Shown here piece after piece: positions 43,221-50,760 of a stretch of DNA of 64,000 bases. How positions within the stretch are numbered: position 1 is the first letter of the stretch; each line of letters starts with the position of its first letter. The DNA lies in assembly GCA_050184585.1 (NCBI GenBank), contig JBFXAF010000010.1, positions 62,001 to 126,000 on the forward strand. The letters run 5' to 3'. This stretch comes from JBFXAF01 sp050184585. GTDB taxonomy: Bacteria; Pseudomonadota; Alphaproteobacteria; Rhizobiales; Rhizobiaceae. The translations under genes were made by a program, and so were the position numbers. Under the pieces are notes generated by a model that was not told the DNA's origin, searched no databases, and saw nothing but the letters and a program-made list of their open reading frames with translations.

Positions 43221-44870
43221 CTACCGCGTCAGCCGCTTGTACGTCATCCGGTGCGGGTTGACGCTTTCGGGCCCGAGCCGCCTCACCTTGTCCTTCTCGT
43301 ATTCCTCGAAGTTCCCCTCGAACCACTCGACATGGCTGTCGCCCTCGAAGGCGAGGATGTGGGTGGCCAGCCGGTCGAGGAACATGCGGTCGTGGCTGAT
43401 GATGACGGCGCAGCCGGCGTAGCTTTCCAGCGCGTCCTCCAGCGCGGCAAGTGTCTCGGTGTCGAGGTCGTTGGTCGGCTCGTCGAGCAGGAGCACGTTG
43501 CCGCCGGTCTTCAGCATCTTGGCCAGATGCACCCGGTTGCGCTGGCCGCCCGACAGGTTGCCGACCTTCTGCTGCTGGTCGCCCCCGCGGAAGTTGAACG
43601 ACGAGCAGTAGGCGCGCGTGTTGGCCTCGAACTTGCCGAGCTTGACCACCTCGGCGCCGCCCGAGATTTCCTCCCACACGGTCTTGTTCGGGTCGAGCGC
43701 GTCGCGGCTCTGGTCCACATAGCCGAGCTTGACGGTCTCGCCGATGCGGATCGAGCCGTCGTCGGGCTTTTCCTGGCCGGTGATCATGCGGAAGAGCGTC
43801 GTCTTGCCGGCGCCGTTGGGGCCGATCACGCCGACGATGCCGCCGGGGGGAAGCTTGAAGGTCAGATCCTCGATCAGCAGCGTCTCGCCGAAACCCTTGT
43901 CGAGGTCGGCCACCTCGATGACGACGTTGCCCAGCCGCTCGCCATGCGGAATGACGATCTGCGTGTCTGTCGGACGGCGCTTGTCGGCGGCGTCGAGAAG
44001 GTCCTCGAACGCCTTGATGCGCGCCTTCGACTTGGTCTGGCGGGCCTTCGGCGAGGAGGCGATCCACTCGCGCTCGCGGCTGATCGCGCGCTGGCGCGCG
44101 TCGTCCTCGCGGCCCTCCTGCTTGAGCCGCTTGGCCTTGGCCTCAAGATAGGCAGTGTAGTTGCCCTCGTAGGGAATGCCGCGGCCGCGGTCGAGTTCGA
44201 GGATCCAGCCGGTCACGTTGTCGAGGAAGTAGCGGTCGTGGGTGATGATCAGCACCGAGCCCTTGTAGGCGCGCAGGTGCTTTTCCAGCCAGGCCGTCGT
44301 CTCGGCGTCGAGATGGTTGGTCGGTTCGTCGAGCAGCAGCAGGTCGGGCTCCGAAAGCAGCAGCTTGCACAGCGCCACCCGGCGGCGTTCACCGCCCGAC
44401 AGGTTGGTGACGTCGGCCTCCTTGGGCGGGCAGCCGAGCGCCTCCATGGCCATCTCGACCTGCTGTTCGAGGTCCCACAGATTGAGCCTGTCCATGTCGT
44501 CCTGGAGACGGGAGGATTCGTCGGCGGTCTCGTCGGAATAGTTCATCATCAGCTCGTTGTAGCGCTCGATGATCGCGGTCTTCCTGGCGACGCCCTCCAT
44601 GACGTTGCCGAAGACGTTGAGCGCCGGGTCGAGCTGCGGCTCCTGCGCGAGGTATCCGACGGTGGCGCCTTCGGCCAGCCAGGCCTCGCCCGAAAACTCC
44701 TTGTCGATGCCGGCCATGATCTTCAGCACGGTCGACTTGCCGGCGCCGTTGGGGCCAAGGATGCCGATCTTGGCGTCCGGGTAGAACGACAGATGCAGGT
44801 TCTCGAGCACCTTCTTGGTGCCGTAGGCCTTGTTGAGGCCGGACATGTGATAGATGAACTGGCGTGCCAC
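43221..44870 (-). CDS. ettA: Energy-dependent translational throttle protein EttA (ABC-F)
   Basis: 549 residues with two ABC domains. Walker A GPNGAGKST is at 39-47 and the second GPNGAGKTT at about 354-362; LSGGE and LSGGQ signatures and both LLLDEPTN Walker B motifs are intact. The linker between them is the ABC-F P-site tRNA-interaction motif type. EttA binds the ribosomal E site and gates the first elongation step by ADP/ATP level. It converges on the restriction endonuclease gene with a 21-nt gap. Confidence 0.95.
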   Translation of the reverse strand: MARQFIYHMSGLNKAYGTKKVLENLHLSFYPDAKIGILGPNGAGKSTVLKIMAGIDKEFSGEAWLAEGATVGYLAQEPQLDPALNVFGNVMEGVARKTAIIERYNELMMNYSDETADESSRLQDDMDRLNLWDLEQQVEMAMEALGCPPKEADVTNLSGGERRRVALCKLLLSEPDLLLLDEPTNHLDAETTAWLEKHLRAYKGSVLIITHDRYFLDNVTGWILELDRGRGIPYEGNYTAYLEAKAKRLKQEGREDDARQRAISREREWIASSPKARQTKSKARIKAFEDLLDAADKRRPTDTQIVIPHGERLGNVVIEVADLDKGFGETLLIEDLTFKLPPGGIVGVIGPNGAGKTTLFRMITGQEKPDDGSIRIGETVKLGYVDQSRDALDPNKTVWEEISGGAEVVKLGKFEANTRAYCSSFNFRGGDQQQKVGNLSGGQRNRVHLAKMLKTGGNVLLLDEPTNDLDTETLAALEDALESYAGCAVIISHDRMFLDRLATHILAFEGDSHVEWFEGNFEEYEKDKVRRLGPESVNPHRMTYKRLTR

Positions 44871-45018
44871 GCGCGCGTCTTCCCGTCTCGAACTGGATGG
44901 AGAATTCGCGCGCTATGTAGGCGAAAGCCCGCGGCGCCGCAATGCGCCCGGCCGTCTGGTGTCACCTTGACCCGCCGACCCGCTCCCTGCAGTGTCGTGG
45001 AGGGTCGGGTGAAGCGCT

Positions 45019-45810
45019 ATGGCGGGCTATTTCGGCAGCGAGTTGCAGCAGGCGCTGCAGGCGAAATGCGAAGCGGCATGGCAGTGGTCGATGGAGACGC
45101 CCGGAGCCTGCAATTCGGGCCGGCTGGTGGGCACCGACGATCCTGAGCGCCTGGGCTGGGACTTGATCCTGAGGCGGCTTGCCGAAGACGGCGCATTCTC
45201 GTTCCGCATGCTGCCGGTCGACGTGGCAAGGGCGGCGGTCGAGCGGCTGAAGCCTGCCGGCTACCGGCTCGACCTGTGGGACGTCTTCATGGCAGGCCGT
45301 GAAGCGGCCAGCCCCAACGTCGACAAGATACTTGCGTCGGGACTGCCGCATGGATTTTCCGAGATGCCGGTCCTGACCGATGGCGCATCACGGGAGGCGG
45401 CCAGGATGCAGGCCTTCATGGCGGCGCAGGGAATATCCCCCTTTTCCGGCTCCCTCCTCGCCGGCGAGTTCGGCTCGGTCGTCACGATCCGCATCGCCGA
45501 CGCCGACGGCGAACTAGCCGCCACCGCGCATGGCTACATGCCGCACAACCGGTACAGCCCTCTGAACCGCAGCGCTTGGGCCGGGCTGGTCGCGGTCGCC
45601 CCGAAACACCGCAGCTTGGGGCTTGGAACGTTCGTCACTGCGGGCATGATGGAAGGCTGCTTCTCGATCCTCGACGCCGAAACCGTCCACGCTTTCGCCT
45701 CAACGACGAACATGCCCTCACGGCGCATGCTCGAAGCCTGCGGTCTGCGCCACGAGCCCGGACTGACCGGCGGCATTGCCGTCACCGGCGCGGAACGCTT
45801 CACGCGGTAG
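45019..45810 (+). CDS. GNAT-family N-acetyltransferase
   Basis: 263 residues. The GNAT acetyl-CoA-binding motif A is LVAVAPKHRSLGLGTFV at about residues 190-206, in the C-terminal half; the N-terminal half (about 1-120) resembles no recognised domain. The start ATG at 45019 has no strong ribosome site nearby. Substrate unknown. It stands alone between ettA (divergent) and the curlin cluster on the same strand. Confidence 0.78.
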   Translation: MAGYFGSELQQALQAKCEAAWQWSMETPGACNSGRLVGTDDPERLGWDLILRRLAEDGAFSFRMLPVDVARAAVERLKPAGYRLDLWDVFMAGREAASPNVDKILASGLPHGFSEMPVLTDGASREAARMQAFMAAQGISPFSGSLLAGEFGSVVTIRIADADGELAATAHGYMPHNRYSPLNRSAWAGLVAVAPKHRSLGLGTFVTAGMMEGCFSILDAETVHAFASTTNMPSRRMLEACGLRHEPGLTGGIAVTGAERFTR

Positions 45811-45867
45811 CGCGCGGTGGCGGGACGCCGCCTACGTTTCGACCCCCGCCACGAGATTGAACCAAAT

Positions 45868-45884
45868 CTGAACGCCCAATTCAG
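45868..45884. promoter_or_regulatory. Inverted repeat upstream of first curlin gene
   Basis: CTGAA-N7-TTCAG, preceded by ATTGAACC at 45856-45863, 77 nt before the ATG of the first curlin-like gene. A longer version of the same motif (CTGAACC-N14-GGTTCAG) with the same leading ATTGAACC lies before the second curlin gene. Shared regulatory signal is inferred. Confidence 0.5.
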
Positions 45885-45961
45885 CCTGCATTCCTTCGCG
45901 CCCTCATAGCGTCCCCTCCGTCGCCAACAGCGCCCCCCGCGCCAAGACCGGAGAAAAGACC

Positions 45962-46396
45962 ATGACCCGCAAGCTGATCATCGCTGCCGCCATCGCCGCG
46001 CTCGTCGGAGTTTCGTCGGCGCCTGCCTTCGCCAACTCGATCTCGATCCAGCAGAATGGCTGGGGCCACGCCGCCGGAGGCGGCCAGAACGGCCGACACA
46101 ACGTCATCGGCGTTCATCAGGGCGGCTGGTTCAACCAGGGAATCGCCAACCAGAACGGCCGCCGGAACACCGCTGCGATCGGTCAGGAAGGCTTCAACAA
46201 CTACGGCGAGACCAACCAGCGCGGCCGGAACAACGCCGCCGGCATCGGCCAGTTCGGCGCCAACCACAACGCCGTGATCAGCCAGGACGGCAACGGCAAC
46301 GTGGCCGCCGGCGTGCAGGTCGGCAATGGCTGCTCGGCCAATGTGGTCCAGGCTGGCCGCGGCAATGTCTCGGCTTTCGTGCAGACCTGCAACTAG
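45962..46396 (+). CDS. Curlin-like amyloid subunit (CsgA/CsgB type)
   Basis: 144 residues. A signal peptide ends at about residue 24 (APAFA). The mature chain is Gly/Asn/Gln-rich with imperfect curlin repeats of about 20-23 residues containing QxGxxN-type steps (QNGWGH, QNGRHN, QGGWFN, QEGFNN, QFGANHN, QDGNGN). Two cysteines near the end (GNGCSAN and VQTCN) could form a disulfide, unusual for curlins. It heads the cluster curlin-csgH-curlin. Whether it is the major or nucleator subunit is not decidable. Confidence 0.82.
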   Translation: MTRKLIIAAAIAALVGVSSAPAFANSISIQQNGWGHAAGGGQNGRHNVIGVHQGGWFNQGIANQNGRRNTAAIGQEGFNNYGETNQRGRNNAAGIGQFGANHNAVISQDGNGNVAAGVQVGNGCSANVVQAGRGNVSAFVQTCN

Positions 46397-46462
46397 TCGG
46401 CTTCGCGCCAGCGGGAGGCTCCCGCAGCCTCCCGCTCGCAATCTTCCCAACGGAGGAACACG

Positions 46463-46825
46463 ATGATGAAACGTTCAACGATCCTGATGTCGGCTGCCGC
46501 GATGCTCGTCTCGGCGGGCGTGGCCGCCGGTTCGGCTTCGGCGCCCTCCGACCGGGCGCTCGCCTGTGCGATCGAGGTCGATCGCGCCGCTGGCTTGGCC
46601 TCGATCGAAGTCACTGCCCGCAGCCGTTGGGCGACGACCGGCGAATACAGCTTCAGGCTCCGCGGCCCCGGCATGGACATCAACCAGGGCGGTTCCTTCC
46701 ATGCCGCATCGGACGAGCGCGTCGTGCTTGGCTCGGTCACCGTGTCGACCGGCGGGCCAGCCTACAGGGCCACGCTCACCGTTTCGGTCGGCGACCGATC
46801 CGCCGCCTGCGAAAAGACCATCTGA
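46463..46825 (+). CDS. csgH: CsgH-like curli assembly protein
   Basis: 120 residues. After a signal peptide (to about residue 25) the mature domain is a compact beta-sandwich-type chain with two cysteines (ALACAIEV and SAACEKT) that likely form a disulfide linking the ends. Alphaproteobacterial CsgH inhibits premature CsgA fibrillation in the periplasm. The call rests on this pattern and its position between two curlin-like genes. Strong SD GGAGG precedes ATG 46463. Confidence 0.78.
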   Translation: MMKRSTILMSAAAMLVSAGVAAGSASAPSDRALACAIEVDRAAGLASIEVTARSRWATTGEYSFRLRGPGMDINQGGSFHAASDERVVLGSVTVSTGGPAYRATLTVSVGDRSAACEKTI

Positions 46826-46850
46826 CGGCCGCCGCCCGCGTGAATTGAAC

Positions 46851-46878
46851 CTGAACCGCGCGTTGGAACCCGGTTCAG
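46851..46878. promoter_or_regulatory. Inverted repeat upstream of second curlin gene
   Basis: CTGAACC-N14-GGTTCAG with 7-bp perfect arms, 63 nt before the ATG of the second curlin-like gene and 26 nt after the csgH stop. It resembles the repeat upstream of the first curlin gene, so the two genes may be co-regulated from separate promoters. Confidence 0.5.
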
Positions 46879-46940
46879 CCGCAGGCAGTCAAGATCATCA
46901 CATCGGCCCGCACACGGCCGCCACCGCCTGGAGAAATATC

Positions 46941-47351
46941 ATGAAGACCCGGATCGCTCGCACCCTCGCTGCAGCCGCCATCGCCCTCGGCGTCGCCGCT
47001 CCTCTTGCCGGCCCCGCATTCGCCGGCGGCTCGTTCACGATCCAGGTCTTCACCAATGACCCGCGAGAGGCTGCGGCCCTGCGCGGCAGCCTCGCGGCGA
47101 TTGCCGCCGGCAAGGGCGTCCGGGGCAGCGGCATCTACCAGCGAGGCACCGGCAACGCGGCCGGCCTCATGCAGAACGGGCAAGGCAACTACGGTCTCGT
47201 GATGCAGGAAGGCCAGGGACATACCGGCACCGTGTCGCAAAACGGCAACGGCAACATCCACGGCCTGTTCCAGTTCGGCAGGAACACCACGAGCCATGTC
47301 GCCCAGACGGGCCATGGCAAGGCAGGCGCGACGATCCAGTTCGGCTGGTGA
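46941..47351 (+). CDS. Curlin-like protein (second subunit)
   Basis: 136 residues. A signal peptide ends at about residue 29 (GPAFA). The mature part has curlin-like QxGxGN steps (QRGTGN, QNGQGN, QEGQGH, QNGNGN, QTGHGK) over about residues 65-136, with no cysteine. The segment 30-65 lacks repeats. ATG 46941 follows GGAGAAATATC; the frame upstream over csgH is spurious. It may be the nucleator (CsgB-like) or a second structural subunit. Confidence 0.8.
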   Translation: MKTRIARTLAAAAIALGVAAPLAGPAFAGGSFTIQVFTNDPREAAALRGSLAAIAAGKGVRGSGIYQRGTGNAAGLMQNGQGNYGLVMQEGQGHTGTVSQNGNGNIHGLFQFGRNTTSHVAQTGHGKAGATIQFGW

Positions 47352-47361
47352 GACGGCTTTG

Positions 47362-47381
47362 GGGCGGCGTTTGCCGCCCCT
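47362..47381. terminator. GC-rich hairpin between second curlin gene and VOC gene
   Basis: GGGGCGGC / GCCGCCCC with a 4-nt loop forms a perfect 8-bp stem 10 nt after the curlin stop. Little T run follows in either direction, so it could serve as a bidirectional weak terminator for the convergent genes. Confidence 0.55.
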
Positions 47382-47387
47382 CCCGAA

Positions 47388-48161
47388 TTACCGCCTGTCC
47401 GCGGTCAGGCCGAAGGCCGCACCCTGCGCGTCGACAGCGTTGCATGCCCAGGCGCCGCCCGGCACTTCGACAGGCTCGAAAATCACCTTGCCGCCCTTCG
47501 CCTTGACGCGATCGAGAGCAGCGTCCAGTTCCGGCACGATGAAATAGAATCCCCAGGCCGACACCGGCATCGTCTCAGGCTTGTTCATCATGCCGCCGAT
47601 CGCCTCCTTGCCCGCGGCGAAGAGCTGGTAGTCGCCCATCTCGCCCATCGGGATTGTCTGGTCCTTTGTCCAGCCGAAGACCTTGGCGTAGAAGTCGAAA
47701 GCCTTCTTCCAGTCCGCCGACATAAGTTCGTGCCAGCCGACGAATCCCGGCTTTATCGGCGCCGGTCCGCCGCCCTCCATCCCGGGCTTCATGATCATGA
47801 AATGCGCACCCTGCGGATCGGCCACGACCGCGAAGCGGCCGACTTCGGGAATGTCCAGCGGGCCGTGGTGGATCGAGCCGCCCGCGGCGACGACGGTCTT
47901 CGCCGTAGCATCGACATCGTCCGTGTAGACGTAGCCCATCCAGGCTGGCGGTGCGCCCTTCGCCGCTTCGGGGGTCGCTATGATCCCGGCGACGCCGCGC
48001 CGGTCCATGTTCATCACCATGTAGTCGGAGCCGGGACCGCCGAAGGGTTCAGGCTTCCAGCCGACCACATGAGCGTAAAAATCCGTCGCCGCCCTCGGAT
48101 CGGTGGTCACCAGTTCGTACCAGAAGAATGTGCTCGGGAAATCGGACATGCGCAGGCTCAT
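47388..48161 (-). CDS. VOC-family protein, two vicinal oxygen chelate domains
   Basis: 257 residues. Two VOC/glyoxalase-type domains lie in tandem (about 8-120 and 135-250), each starting FxWYEL/GWHELM, and each with a PFGFGG-like or PxGEMGDYQLF metal-site region. Tandem VOC proteins include extradiol-dioxygenase-like and bleomycin-resistance proteins; activity is unknown. Start ATG 48161 follows GAGG directly; ATG 48149 is an alternative. Upstream of a second VOC gene, read in the same direction, so the two could be one operon. Confidence 0.83.
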   Translation of the reverse strand: MSLRMSDFPSTFFWYELVTTDPRAATDFYAHVVGWKPEPFGGPGSDYMVMNMDRRGVAGIIATPEAAKGAPPAWMGYVYTDDVDATAKTVVAAGGSIHHGPLDIPEVGRFAVVADPQGAHFMIMKPGMEGGGPAPIKPGFVGWHELMSADWKKAFDFYAKVFGWTKDQTIPMGEMGDYQLFAAGKEAIGGMMNKPETMPVSAWGFYFIVPELDAALDRVKAKGGKVIFEPVEVPGGAWACNAVDAQGAAFGLTADRR

Positions 48162-48216
48162 CCTCGGTTCAACGGATGCCGGGCCGCGGGTGAACCCCCG
48201 CAGCCCGGCGAAGCGA

Positions 48217-48645
48217 TCAGGCGGCTTCCGCGCCCTCGCCGGCCTCCATGGCAGCCATGTCCATCCACATCACCTCCCAGTGGTGGTGGTCCGGATCCTC
48301 GAAGCTGCGACCATACATGACGCCGTAGTCCTGCTGCGGCCCTGGATCGGCCTTTCCGCCGCCACGTGCCGCTTTCGCGACGAGTTGGTCAACATCGTCG
48401 CGCGACTCTGCTGACAGGCAAAGCAGCACCTGGCTCGTCTTCGACGCATCTGCAATCGGCTTCGAGGTGAACTGGCGATATTTGTCGTGGGTGACCAGCA
48501 TCACGAAGATCGACGCGGAGATCACCATGCAGGCTGCGGTGTCGTCGGAGAACTGCGGGTTCTTGGTCGCCCCGATTGCTTCATAGAAGGCGATCGCCCT
48601 GTTCAGGTCGGCCACGGGCAGGTTCACGAAAATCATCTTTGACAT
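48217..48645 (-). CDS. VOC-family glyoxalase-like protein
   Basis: 142 residues, one VOC domain beginning MSKMIFVNLPVADLNRAIAFYEAIG and ending with the PDHHHWEVMWMD metal-binding region. Members include glyoxalase I, fosfomycin resistance and lactoylglutathione lyase-like enzymes; substrate unknown. ATG 48645 has AGGAG 8 nt upstream; a GTG at 48654 gives 145 residues but lies against the SD. Divergently transcribed from the HxlR regulator, which may control it. Confidence 0.83.
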   Translation of the reverse strand: MSKMIFVNLPVADLNRAIAFYEAIGATKNPQFSDDTAACMVISASIFVMLVTHDKYRQFTSKPIADASKTSQVLLCLSAESRDDVDQLVAKAARGGGKADPGPQQDYGVMYGRSFEDPDHHHWEVMWMDMAAMEAGEGAEAA

Positions 48646-48668
48646 GACTGGCACTCCTCTCGTTGGAT

Positions 48669-48697
48669 TTGACGGACATAGCGCATCATGTTATCTA
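48669..48697 (+). promoter_or_regulatory. Promoter of the HxlR-family gene
   Basis: TTGACG (48669-48674) and TATCTA (48692-48697) are spaced 17 nt. The expected start point is at about 48703-48706, on or just before ATG 48706, implying a leaderless or nearly leaderless mRNA. Confidence 0.5.
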
Positions 48698-48705
48698 TGG
48701 CAACC

Positions 48706-49392
48706 ATGAAGTTAGAAAAAATAACTCATAGCTCCGACTCACCGAAACGTCGCTATGACGACGCCTGCGGCACCGCTCATGCCCTTGACCTGATCGGGGA
48801 GCGCTGGGCGCTGCTCGTGGTTCGCGAGCTGATGTTCGGTCCGAAGAGATTTGGCGATCTGAGGACCGACCTGCCCGGCATTAGCGCCAATGTGCTGACG
48901 CAACGGCTTGAGGGACTGGAGGCATCCGGCGTCGTACGCCGCCGGAAGCTGCCGCCGCCGGCCTCCGTGCAGGTCTACGAACTCACGGAATGGGGCTACG
49001 AAGCCGAGGAGATCATCCAGGTCATGGGCCGCTGGGCCATTCGGTCACCCTCGCACGACCCGACCCTTCCGATCAGTTCGGCGGCGCTGATGTCGTCTTT
49101 CCGCACCATGTTTGCCCCCTCAAAGGCAGCGGACCTCGAGGCAAGCATCGGTGTCGTGTTCGGCGACGAGACCTTCCTCGTCCGCATCGCGCAGGGCCGG
49201 CTGTCCGTGACGCGAGGGCCGGTGGACGGAGCTGGCACGGTCTTTTCCGGCACACCCCCTGCCCTCGGTGCAGCCGTCTATGACGGCCAGCCGCTCGAAG
49301 ACCTGGCCCACGCCGGCACGCTGTCGGTGTCCGGTGACCGGGCGCTCGCCGAACGTTTCCTGACCTTGTTCGTGCTTCCGCCGAAGGCGTAG
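48706..49392 (+). CDS. HxlR-family transcriptional regulator with SCP2-like C-terminal domain
   Basis: 228 residues. The HxlR winged helix occupies about 15-115 (ACGTAHALDLIGERW, then KRFGDLRTDLPGISANVLTQRLE). The C-terminal half (about 130-225) resembles the SCP2 sterol-carrier-like domain often fused to HxlR proteins in rhizobia. Upstream ATGs at 48688 and 48697 lie between or inside the -35/-10 elements, so 48706 is preferred. An AGTTA-N7-TAACT repeat at 48710-48726 inside the first codons may be its operator. Divergent from the VOC genes. Confidence 0.83.
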   Translation: MKLEKITHSSDSPKRRYDDACGTAHALDLIGERWALLVVRELMFGPKRFGDLRTDLPGISANVLTQRLEGLEASGVVRRRKLPPPASVQVYELTEWGYEAEEIIQVMGRWAIRSPSHDPTLPISSAALMSSFRTMFAPSKAADLEASIGVVFGDETFLVRIAQGRLSVTRGPVDGAGTVFSGTPPALGAAVYDGQPLEDLAHAGTLSVSGDRALAERFLTLFVLPPKA

Positions 49393-49467
49393 CGACGTGG
49401 GTCGCAACACCCGCTTAACTGTTCGGAGGCTACAACGCTGGCGGGAAAAGCCGCTGCGGCGGTCTGC

Positions 49468-50754
49468 GTGGACTGGTCGGACGTGACGAACGCATTTCTG
49501 CTGCTGGCCGAGGCGGCGCTCTATTTCGGCGCCATGGCCATCCTCTTCCGCCTGAGGAAAAGGATCGGCATCGGCGTCTTCATGTGCGCGCTGGCGGTCA
49601 TGCACTTCCTCGAGACCTACCTCGCCAGCGTCTTCTACGTCGCCGTTCCGATGGGCATGCTGTCGCCGGGTTCGACCGTGCTCTTCTCCGGAAAGCTCGC
49701 CATGCTGCTCCTCCTCTACATCAAGGAGGACGCCGCGACCGTCCGCCAGCCGATATACGGCTTGCTCCTGGGCAATGTGCTGATGATCGGCCTGGTCCTG
49801 CTCCTTCGATTCCACGACATTGCCGCCCTGCCCTCCGGCGCCGTCCCCGACATTGCGTTCATCGACGGAATGGGCGGGCTGATGGTTTGGGGAACGGGGC
49901 TTCTCTTCGTCGACGCGATCCTGATAATCCTGCTCTATGAGCGGCTCGGACGCACGTTGGGACGGCGGCTCTTCCCTCGCATCGCCATATCGGTCGCGGC
50001 GATCCTCACTTTCGACCAGCTCGGCTTCTGGACGATGCTTCATTTCGCGGCCGGCGCGCCTGTCGACGTCCTGGTTGGCGGCTGGGTTGGCAAGATGGTG
50101 GCGGCGATGGTCTACAGTGCCATGCTGACCGCCTATCTGCGCTGGTTCGAGCGCGCCGACGTCGCCGCGCCGCGCGGGTTGACCGACGTCTTCGAGATTC
50201 TGACGTTCCGCGAGCGCTACGAGGCTCTGGTGGAACACGCGGGACGCGACTCGTTGACCGGCCTTCTTCACCGAGGCCGTTTCGATGAGCAAGGAACGAT
50301 TGCTCTCTCGGATGTCCGGCGGACCGGGCGGCCGCTCAGCTTGCTCATCGTCGACGTCGACCACTTCAAGGCCATCAACGACCGCTATGGCCATGCCGAA
50401 GGCGACCGCTGCCTGAAGATCATCGCCGGCACCCTGCTCCGGACAGTCGGTCCCGACGATACGGTCTTCCGCATCGGCGGCGAGGAGTTCGCCATCCTCT
50501 GCGCCCATCCGCACGCCCTCGCACGACTGCTCGGCGAGACGATCCGCCAGGCGGTTGCCACTGCGTCCGGTTCCGACGCCCCCCGCTGTACCGTGAGTGT
50601 GGGTGTCGCAACCGCCACGCCTGTCACACGCTCGCTGACCGATCTCTTCGCGATCGCCGACATGCGGCTCTACGCCGCCAAGGACGGTGGCCGTGATCGA
50701 GTCGTCGGAGAGGACGCCGCGGCAGGGCGGCGGCGCCGCCTCCCTGCCGCGTGA
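49468..50754 (+). CDS. Membrane diguanylate cyclase (GGDEF)
   Basis: 428 residues. About seven to eight hydrophobic segments over residues 5-225 form a membrane sensor, followed by a GGDEF domain (about 255-410) with GGEEF at about residues 337-341. It synthesises c-di-GMP. The inhibitory I-site pattern RxxD is absent (GPDD replaces it), so product feedback inhibition is not expected. No EAL domain. Start is GTG at 49468. Stands alone; converges on the RND pump genes. Confidence 0.9.
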   Translation: MDWSDVTNAFLLLAEAALYFGAMAILFRLRKRIGIGVFMCALAVMHFLETYLASVFYVAVPMGMLSPGSTVLFSGKLAMLLLLYIKEDAATVRQPIYGLLLGNVLMIGLVLLLRFHDIAALPSGAVPDIAFIDGMGGLMVWGTGLLFVDAILIILLYERLGRTLGRRLFPRIAISVAAILTFDQLGFWTMLHFAAGAPVDVLVGGWVGKMVAAMVYSAMLTAYLRWFERADVAAPRGLTDVFEILTFRERYEALVEHAGRDSLTGLLHRGRFDEQGTIALSDVRRTGRPLSLLIVDVDHFKAINDRYGHAEGDRCLKIIAGTLLRTVGPDDTVFRIGGEEFAILCAHPHALARLLGETIRQAVATASGSDAPRCTVSVGVATATPVTRSLTDLFAIADMRLYAAKDGGRDRVVGEDAAAGRRRRLPAA

Positions 50755-50760
50755 ACGCCG

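Noticed and set aside
43251..45146. Antisense 631-residue frame opposite ettA
   Set aside because: ettA has complete ABC motifs; the opposite frame has none.
48688..48705. ATG 48688 or 48697 as HxlR start
   Set aside because: They fall between or inside the -35 and -10 elements, so they would not be on the mRNA.
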